Assembly (NCBI GenBank): GCA_021801945.1
Contig: JAKABE010000262.1
Location: 1 to 5,320, forward strand
DNA length: 5,320 bases
Reading direction: 5' to 3'
DNA from: Acidobacteriota bacterium
Lineage (GTDB): Bacteria; Acidobacteriota; Terriglobia; Terriglobales; Acidobacteriaceae
In this document: positions 1 through 5,320 of the stretch, one piece after another
How the letters are laid out: every line of letters begins with the position of its first letter
Numbering within the stretch: position 1 is the stretch's first letter
Translations under genes and position numbers: made by a program
Notes under the pieces: generated by a model
Database searches by the model: none
Seen by the model: the letters and a program-made list of their open reading frames with translations, nothing else
What the model was told of the DNA's origin: nothing

Positions 1-2
1 AC

Positions 3-1397
3 GGCATCCGCTTCCGTCTGCGTTTCGAGAATTCGCTTTTGCAGTGGTTGCCGTTTGGTCCAAGCTACCGGATTCCAAAGCGTCTTGAGGCGAGCCACAT
101 TCTGATGATGGGCGACACCGGCAGTGGGAAATCGAACGCCATCCGGCAGCTTCTTCGCCAGGTGCGGAAGCGTGGGGAAAGCGCGATTGTCTACGACCCG
201 GCGATGGACTTTGTGAGCGAGTTCTACTCGCCCGCGAGGGGGGATTTGATTCTCAATCCGTTGGACCAGCGATGCCCGTATTGGAGTCTGGGCGAGGAGA
301 TCGACCGCGACGAAACAGCTACGACGATTGCCGCCGCGTTTCTGCCGGAAAAGGAGTACGAGAAGGAGTTTTTCACCGATGGGCCACGTCGGATACTGGC
401 CCACTTGCTGAAGCGGCGGCCACAGCCCAGGGACATTCTGAGGATGATGGCCGACCCGTCATGGATCGAGGCAAAGGTGAAAGGAACGCCGCTGGCCGCC
501 TTGCTCGATTCGGGAGCGCCCGCACAGCGGGCGGGTGTGCTGGCGAGCTTGAATATGGTAGCGGACAGTCTGGAACTGTTGCCGGAGTGGGAGCATACGA
601 GACCGACCTTTGCGACGGCGGAGTGGTACACGAGCCGGAAGCGATGGGTGTTTCTCACATCCACTCCTGCCTACCGCGCGAAGATTTTGCCGCTGCATTC
701 CGTGTGGCTCGATTTGTTCATCCTTCGCATGATGGGCTACTGCGAAGATCAGACGGCGAAGCCGGTATGGTTCGTGCTGGACGAGTTGGCGAGCCTCAAT
801 AAACTGCCGCAACTTCATACCGCCGTCACCGAAAGTCGCAAGTACGGGAATCCCGTTGTATTGGGCTTTCAAGGCCGCAGCCAGCTTGAAAAGCGCTACG
901 GGCAGGACGCCGAGGCCATGCTTTCGCAGCCCGCGACCAAGCTGTTTTTCAAGACCACCGAGCCACGTGCGGCGAAGTGGATTTCCGATGCCATCGGTGA
1001 AATTGAAGTAGAGCGGTTGAAGGAATCGCGCAGCATGGGGCTGTTCGGCAGCAGGAAATCGTATGCGATGGAGATTGTGACCAAGCCGCTTGTCATGGCT
1101 TCGGAAATCTCCGGTCTGGAGCCGTTGCACGGATTCATCAAGCAGAAAAACAAAGCTGTTCCCGTTCACTTCCGGCTTGCAAGGAAGCACGGCAGACAGC
1201 GAGAGTTCATCGAACGCAAATTGCCGGTTGTGCCCAGGCCGTCATCGCCGACGCAGCAGATAGCAGCTCACGCAGAGCAATCCAAATCATCGGCTGCGGT
1301 CCAGACCACGCTTCCACTTTTCGATGCGCCCGCTGAAACGCCCGCCAGTAAGCCCAAAGAGGCGTTTGTGTGGGATGAGTCCAAAGGGATTGAGTGA
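3..1397 (+). CDS. traD: VirD4/TrwB/TraD-type type IV coupling protein, 5'-partial
   Basis: This is the ATPase that links the relaxosome to the type IV secretion channel at the inner membrane during conjugation. The frame is open from base 3. The first possible start in the window is a TTG at 39, only 24 codons before the P-loop, so it is almost certainly internal and the true start lies upstream, together with the usual N-terminal membrane helices. Numbering from that TTG, Walker A is GDTGSGKS (residues 25-32). Walker B is VLDE, with D248 and E249, followed by the family-typical LASLNKLPQL. The LGFQGRSQLEKRYG segment (275-288) matches the TrwB-like sensor region containing a conserved Gln. 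The early YDPAMDFV and ILNPLDQRCPYW segments are also typical of the TrwB/TraD DNA-binding family. The last 60 or so residues are Pro/Ala-rich, look disordered and end in an acidic tail. The relaxase it would serve is downstream, separated by a TIR gene. The family call is secure; the symbol is generic. Confidence 0.93.
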   Translation, partial: GIRFRLRFENSLLQWLPFGPSYRIPKRLEASHILMMGDTGSGKSNAIRQLLRQVRKRGESAIVYDPAMDFVSEFYSPARGDLILNPLDQRCPYWSLGEEIDRDETATTIAAAFLPEKEYEKEFFTDGPRRILAHLLKRRPQPRDILRMMADPSWIEAKVKGTPLAALLDSGAPAQRAGVLASLNMVADSLELLPEWEHTRPTFATAEWYTSRKRWVFLTSTPAYRAKILPLHSVWLDLFILRMMGYCEDQTAKPVWFVLDELASLNKLPQLHTAVTESRKYGNPVVLGFQGRSQLEKRYGQDAEAMLSQPATKLFFKTTEPRAAKWISDAIGEIEVERLKESRSMGLFGSRKSYAMEIVTKPLVMASEISGLEPLHGFIKQKNKAVPVHFRLARKHGRQREFIERKLPVVPRPSSPTQQIAAHAEQSKSSAAVQTTLPLFDAPAETPASKPKEAFVWDESKGIE

Positions 1398-1476
1398 CTG
1401 GCAGCGCACTTTTAGTTAGTAATCTGTACCTGTATTCAAGTTTGCAATCTTATCTGGATTTCAGAGGCTGACGCAG
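1398..1476 (+). other. AT-richer intergenic gap before the TIR gene; possible promoter region
   Basis: These 79 bases separate the coupling-protein stop from the TIR start and are clearly poorer in G+C than the coupling gene. A gap this long inside a transfer operon leaves room for a separate promoter. The best -10-like hexamer I see is TATTCA at 1433-1438, but no convincing -35 lies 16-18 bases upstream, so I do not call a promoter. No strong terminator hairpin is present, so read-through from the coupling gene is plausible. Confidence 0.4.
1463..1467 (+). promoter_or_regulatory. ribosome binding site of the TIR gene
   Basis: AGAGG lies nine bases before the ATG at 1477. It is a good match to the anti-Shine-Dalgarno sequence at good spacing. 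It supports that ATG as the start, and the TIR fold then begins within a few residues, at Y8. This site is stronger than anything in front of the downstream relaxase. Confidence 0.65.
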
Positions 1477-2463
1477 ATGCACGATCAAGAACCTATCTAT
1501 GATGTGGCCGTATCATTTCTTTATGAAGACCTTGCTTTGGCTCAGGCTCTTTACGATGAACTGAGCAAAGAGTTAAAAGTATTCTTCTTTCCACGCAATC
1601 AGGAAGAGCTTGCGGGTAGCGATGGATTGGAGTCCATGCGAGAACCCTTTCGTAGTCAATCCCGCCTCAATGTTGTTCTGTATCGTCAGAAATGGGGTAA
1701 GACTCCCTGGACTGGCGTAGAAGAGGTAGCGATAAAGGAGAGCTGCTTAGCAACTTCCTTTAGAAGCATCTTCTTTTTCGTTATCGAGCCAACTTCCGAG
1801 ATTCCCACTTGGCTACCCGAAACTCATGTCCGATTCAATTTCGCGGATTTCACGCTCGATCAGGCTATCGGAGCAATAAAAGCGCGAGTGCAGGAGAGAG
1901 GTGGCCATTTCAAGCCGATGACTCCCGCACGAAAGGTAGCACTTCTTCAGGTCGAGGACGAATACCAGCGTGACCGTCGCCAGATTAGCTCCCAGGACGG
2001 TATGCAGAACATTCAACAGAACGTCGAACTATTGTTTGCCGAAATAGGCAGCCAGCTTGAGGACGTCAATGCGGATGGTCACTTACATATTGAACACCAG
2101 ATAAAGGTTCGATCTTGGGACATGGAGCAGTATTGCTTGTTAGGCACTCAAAGGCTTGGCATGTCTATCCTTTGGTTCCAGCGGTATTCCAATATGCTTG
2201 ATGATGCTGGTTTAATCGTCCGCGAACTCAATGAGAACGCGATCATCCCGCCGGGGCATATGCGTCTGCAGCAGCCCGATATACTCAGGGAGGAAAGATA
2301 CCTGCCGGATGTTTCCCGAGTCAGAACATATGTTTGGAGACCTGCAAAGGGTAAAGAAGAGATGATTACGAGTAAAGACCTAGCCACGAAGCTCATACTC
2401 CAGTTTCTTGATTTGGTAGAAAGGGATCGTGCTGGCAAGGTCAAGCGCAAGGGATGGCATTAG
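1477..2463 (+). CDS. TIR-domain protein with uncharacterised C-terminal domain, probable defence effector
   Basis: Residues about 7-142 read as a bacterial TIR domain. The first strand is YDVAVSF (8-14) followed by acidic E17/D18; the second is KVFFF (34-38). A G47 loop follows, then strand RLNVVLY (63-69). Next comes W78-T-G-V-E82, matching the W-x-x-x-E element whose glutamate is catalytic in NAD+-cleaving TIR domains, then strand SIFFFVI (97-103). Known bacterial TIR proteins hydrolyse NAD+ or make cyclic ADP-ribose-type signals in anti-phage or anti-plasmid immunity; that activity is inferred here. The C-terminal half (about 150-328) is soluble. It has a charged helical segment (150-195), a core around SILWFQRYSNML (230-241), a late helix (298-317) and a basic end. 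I do not recognise its function; it may be the sensing or oligomerisation module. No signal peptide or membrane segment is seen. The gene sits 79 bases after the coupling gene and 45 before the relaxase, on the same strand. Its lower G+C suggests separate acquisition. Confidence 0.82.
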   Translation: MHDQEPIYDVAVSFLYEDLALAQALYDELSKELKVFFFPRNQEELAGSDGLESMREPFRSQSRLNVVLYRQKWGKTPWTGVEEVAIKESCLATSFRSIFFFVIEPTSEIPTWLPETHVRFNFADFTLDQAIGAIKARVQERGGHFKPMTPARKVALLQVEDEYQRDRRQISSQDGMQNIQQNVELLFAEIGSQLEDVNADGHLHIEHQIKVRSWDMEQYCLLGTQRLGMSILWFQRYSNMLDDAGLIVRELNENAIIPPGHMRLQQPDILREERYLPDVSRVRTYVWRPAKGKEEMITSKDLATKLILQFLDLVERDRAGKVKRKGWH

Positions 2464-2508
2464 TTCTCATAGATCGGCTTCTGCTGAGTTGCGGATTAGA
2501 ATTTTCCT

Positions 2509-5256
2509 ATGCTGACGATCTCCAAGCCGCTGTCAGCTTCGCAGGTACGGACGTACCATGAGCGGGAGTTTGCGTCGGAGCGGCAGAACTACTGGAGCCG
2601 CGATCAGCAGGGTTATAGCGAGTGGCAAGGCAGGCTGGCCGAGCAGTGGGGTTTATCGGGTACGGTTGGCGATGAGCACTTTGCGCGTCTGACCGAAGGC
2701 CAGCATCCGCACACGGAAGCGCAGCTCGTTCGTCATCAGGTTTCAAAAACCTATGAGGGCAAGTTCGGCAAAGAAGTGACGAGCATGGAGCATCGCGCCG
2801 GTTGGGATGCTACGTTCTCCGCGCCGAAGTCGGTTTCGCTGACCGCCCTTGTAGGCGGCGATGAGCGCGTAAGAGAGGCGCATCGGGAGAGCGTCCGCGT
2901 GGCGCTCAGTGAGTTGGAGAAGTACACGCAGGCCCGCATCGGCAATGTCCACGCGCCGGAGACAACGGGCAAATTTGTTACCGCAACCTTCGAGCACGAT
3001 ACCGCGCGGCCTGTGGACGGCTACGCCGCGCCGCAGCTTCACACCCATGCTGTCATATTCAACGTCACCGAGCGCGACAACGGGCAGACGCGCGCCTTGC
3101 AGCCGCAGGAACTATTTGCATCGCAACGCTACGCCACCAGCGTTTATCGTTCCGAGCTGGCGATGCGGTTGCAGGGTTTGGGTTACGAGCTGGAGCGCGG
3201 CAAGCACGGACAGCCGGAGATCAAGGGTTATACGAAGGAGTATCTGGAAGCCAGCAGCCCACGCCGGGAGCAGATCAAAGACCATCTCCGCGAGATGGGA
3301 ATAGACGGGGCCGGAGCCGCGCAGGTTGCCGCGCACCGGACGCGGGACAGCAAAGAGCTGGTATCGCCGGAAGAAGTACTAGCGCGGCACCGCGAGCTGG
3401 CCGCGCAGTATGGACACCAGGCCGACCGGGTTGTGGCCGAGGCGCGGGCGCATGAACAGCGTCATGTCTACGAACCCGACCGCATCGCGCAGCAGGCCGT
3501 GACCTATGCCCGCGATCATTTGTTCGAGCGTTCCGCCGTACTGGATAGGCGTGAACTGCTGGAAGCGGCACTCAATCGCGGCATGGGCGAGACGACGTAT
3601 GCCCACGTCCGGCATGAGTTCGAGCAGCGGGCCGCACGGGGCGAGTTCCGCACGGTTGGAGCAGGCCAGCAGTACACCACTGCCGCGATGCTTCGCATGG
3701 AACGCGAGATCGTTACGCGGATGCAGGAAGGCAATCAACGCGGGATGAACGACCCAATGCTGGTTTCTCCGCAGATTCGGATTACGACCGAGGATCGCCA
3801 CCCGGAACTGAATGCCTCGCAGCGAGAAGCTGTAGACCAGGTGTTTCTCTCCCGCGAAAAGATGGTGGGATTGGACGGCGTTGCGGGTGCGGGCAAGACA
3901 ACGACGCTGGCCGTCATCCGCGAAGGCGCAGAGGAGCAGGGGTACAAAGTCGAAGGCTTCGCGCCCACGTCCCGCGCGGCGCAAAAGCTGGCCGACGCAG
4001 GCATGGAAACATCCACGCTGCAAAAACATCTTGCGCGTGGAGAAAGGCCGGATACCGGCGAGCGCCGCCTGTACGTGCTCGATGAATCCTCACTTGCATC
4101 CACCAAACAGATGCACGAGTTCGTGAATCGCCTGCATCCGAACGATCGCGTATTGTTAGTGGGTGACCGAAGACAGCATGAGGCCGTCGAGGCCGGGCGT
4201 CCCTTCGCGCAGCTTCAGGATGCGGGCATGAAGACGGTGAAGCTCGAAGAGATCGTTCGCCAGAAAAACCCGGAGCTGAAACAAGTAGTCGAGCAGCTTG
4301 CGCGTGGCGAGGTGCGCGAGGCAGTGCAGGATTTGGAGCGACAGGGCCGCATCCATGAAATTCCAGAGCGTGAGAATCGCATCGCTGCGATTGCAAAGGA
4401 ATATGCGAAGTCGCCGGAGGGAACGCTGGTTGTTTCGCCCGACAATCGCTCCCGCGTGGATATCAATCTGGCGATCCGTGCCGAGATGCAGGAGCGCGGC
4501 TTAGTCAGTAAAGAAGAGCATCCCATTGCGGCGCTCGTCCCACGCCAGGACCTTACGGGGCCGGAGCGGACATGGGCGGCGCGATACGAGTTCAACGATG
4601 TCGTGCGCTACGCGCGTGCGTCGAAAGCAACCGGCATGGAGCGCGGTGAGTACGCACGAGTCAAGAGCGTGGACGCAGAGAAGAACCTGTTGACAGTGGT
4701 GCGGGCCGATGGCTCCGAGCTGACCTATGATCCACGCAGGCAGCAGGGTGTGTCTGTCTATCGGGAAGAACCGCGCAGCTTCGCCGTGGGCGACCGCATA
4801 CAGTTCACTGCGCCAGCCAATGACTTGAAGGTTGCCAACCGCGAACTGGGAACAGTCGAAGCCATTGGCCAGGATGGGCAGATACGCTTGAGGATGGACG
4901 GAGGCCGAGAGGTGCAGCTCGACCCCTGCGAGCATCCGCATCTCGATCACGGTTATGCGGTCACGAGCCATTCCAGCCAGGGACAAACTGCAGAGCGAGT
5001 ATTGATTCACGTCGATACCGAGCTGGCCGCGAAAGACCTGCTCAACAGCCGTATGGCTTACGTCGCCGTTTCGCGCGGAGCCGAAGACGCCCAGGTATAC
5101 ACCAACGACCGCGCGAAACTGCCGGAAGCGTTAGGGCATGACGTGTCCCACGAGAGCGCCCATACGCCAGCGATAAAACAGGAGCAACCTATCTCGCCGA
5201 AGCAGGAAATCGCGCCTGTCATCGAACACAGTCTCGGCATTGGGCACAGCCTCTAA
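2509..5256 (+). CDS. traA: MobF-family conjugative relaxase-helicase (TrwC/TraI-like)
   Basis: This enzyme nicks oriT by tyrosine transesterification, stays bound to the 5' end and unwinds the transferred strand. The MLTISKPL opening is typical of MobF proteins and supports the ATG at 2509, although the Shine-Dalgarno is weak (GCGGA, 13 bases away). Candidate nicking tyrosines are Y16 and Y28, matching the paired Tyr positions of TrwC (18 and 26). The D100-ATFSAPKSVS block follows. The three-histidine metal site is H163 plus H178-T-H180 in PQLHTHAVIFN. The helicase half has Walker A GVAGAGKT (457-464, K463), Walker B VLDESS (D525, E526), GDRRQ (552-556), GYAVTSHSSQGQT (815-827) and YVAVSR (851-856, arginine-finger motif). 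At 915 residues it is close to R388 TrwC (966) and much shorter than F TraI, so it appears intact without the extra C-terminal region of F TraI. The partner coupling protein is encoded upstream of the TIR gene. The gene symbol is a naming convention, not a proven orthology. Confidence 0.95.
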   Translation: MLTISKPLSASQVRTYHEREFASERQNYWSRDQQGYSEWQGRLAEQWGLSGTVGDEHFARLTEGQHPHTEAQLVRHQVSKTYEGKFGKEVTSMEHRAGWDATFSAPKSVSLTALVGGDERVREAHRESVRVALSELEKYTQARIGNVHAPETTGKFVTATFEHDTARPVDGYAAPQLHTHAVIFNVTERDNGQTRALQPQELFASQRYATSVYRSELAMRLQGLGYELERGKHGQPEIKGYTKEYLEASSPRREQIKDHLREMGIDGAGAAQVAAHRTRDSKELVSPEEVLARHRELAAQYGHQADRVVAEARAHEQRHVYEPDRIAQQAVTYARDHLFERSAVLDRRELLEAALNRGMGETTYAHVRHEFEQRAARGEFRTVGAGQQYTTAAMLRMEREIVTRMQEGNQRGMNDPMLVSPQIRITTEDRHPELNASQREAVDQVFLSREKMVGLDGVAGAGKTTTLAVIREGAEEQGYKVEGFAPTSRAAQKLADAGMETSTLQKHLARGERPDTGERRLYVLDESSLASTKQMHEFVNRLHPNDRVLLVGDRRQHEAVEAGRPFAQLQDAGMKTVKLEEIVRQKNPELKQVVEQLARGEVREAVQDLERQGRIHEIPERENRIAAIAKEYAKSPEGTLVVSPDNRSRVDINLAIRAEMQERGLVSKEEHPIAALVPRQDLTGPERTWAARYEFNDVVRYARASKATGMERGEYARVKSVDAEKNLLTVVRADGSELTYDPRRQQGVSVYREEPRSFAVGDRIQFTAPANDLKVANRELGTVEAIGQDGQIRLRMDGGREVQLDPCEHPHLDHGYAVTSHSSQGQTAERVLIHVDTELAAKDLLNSRMAYVAVSRGAEDAQVYTNDRAKLPEALGHDVSHESAHTPAIKQEQPISPKQEIAPVIEHSLGIGHSL

Positions 5257-5320
5257 CTTACTTGCCCCGGATAACGGGAGCGTAGCCCAACCTGGCCGGG
5301 TGTCAAGGCCGCAGCCGCTA
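5257..5320. other. non-coding tail after the relaxase gene, no assigned feature
   Basis: These 64 bases follow the relaxase TAA. I see only a short hairpin (CCCG 5266-5269 with CGGG 5275-5278, five-base loop, no T run) and an imperfect palindrome, ACCTGGCCGGGT (5290-5301). On the minus strand one frame is open from the right edge to a stop at about 5257-5259, so the 3' end of a convergent gene is possible but not shown. Confidence 0.3.

Noticed and set aside
272..802. Plus-strand 176-codon open frame overlapping the coupling gene
   Set aside because: It is a shifted frame of the coupling gene, rich in Arg and Gly and without domain signature or ribosome site.
459..1190. Long minus-strand open frame opposite the coupling gene
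   Set aside because: It lies entirely antisense to a gene with clear family motifs; its translation shows no domain and it reflects GC-rich codon bias.
1393..1414. AGTG/CACT inverted repeat followed by TTTTA across the coupling-gene stop codon, as a terminator
   Set aside because: A four-pair stem with a ten-base loop is too weak to end transcription, and the downstream genes are co-oriented.
1398..2508. Insertion sequence or transposon ends around the TIR gene
   Set aside because: No inverted repeats or convincing target duplication were found by eye; the shared TAGTT at 1413 and 2461 is only five bases and is expected by chance.
3379..4029. Long minus-strand open frame opposite the relaxase
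   Set aside because: It is antisense to the conserved relaxase-helicase, has no recognisable motif and is explained by the high G+C of the gene.
5266..5278. Short hairpin CCCG/CGGG after the relaxase stop as a terminator
   Set aside because: The stem is only four pairs and no T run follows, so it does not meet the usual pattern of an intrinsic terminator.
5283..5289. TAGCCCA, identical to seven bases just after the nic position recalled for the R388 oriT
   Set aside because: Only seven bases match, the preceding TGTCT-type bases are absent, and in R388 oriT lies upstream of the mobilisation genes, not behind the relaxase. Chance is the simpler explanation without a nicking test or conserved alignment.

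Overview
The window holds three plus-strand genes in one apparent transcription unit. They are a VirD4/TrwB-type coupling protein whose 5' end lies outside the window, a TIR-domain protein, and a complete MobF-type (TrwC/TraI-like) relaxase-helicase. This is the DNA-processing core of a conjugative plasmid or integrative conjugative element with a probable defence gene set inside it. The two transfer genes are GC-rich (sampled 60-base lines run about 60-75% G+C). The TIR gene and its upstream gap are much lower (sampled lines about 43-50%). The host cannot be fixed from the sequence. A GC-rich Gram-negative soil-type bacterium, such as an Acidobacteriota or Proteobacteria member, is a guess from the general look of the TraD/relaxase pair and no more.

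Layout: bases 3-1397 carry the coupling protein, in frame from the left edge and missing its N-terminus. Bases 1398-1476 are an AT-richer gap ending in a good ribosome binding site. Bases 1477-2463 carry the TIR gene: an N-terminal TIR domain with a W-x-x-x-E motif and a C-terminal half of unknown function. Bases 2464-2508 are a short gap. Bases 2509-5256 carry the relaxase-helicase, complete from the catalytic tyrosines and three-histidine metal site to the C-terminal helicase motifs. Bases 5257-5320 are non-coding on the plus strand as far as can be seen.

How the genes fit together: the relaxase would nick oriT, stay covalently bound to the 5' end and unwind the strand. The coupling-protein ATPase would pass the relaxase-DNA complex to the type IV secretion channel. 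In R388-like systems trwB and trwC are direct neighbours, so a TIR gene between their counterparts is the unusual element. I infer that it is a transfer-module cargo gene, probably a single-gene NAD+-consuming defence or inter-plasmid competition factor. No Thoeris ThsA, cyclic-nucleotide synthase, pAgo or other known partner is visible in the window. The C-terminal half of the TIR protein is the least explained stretch here.
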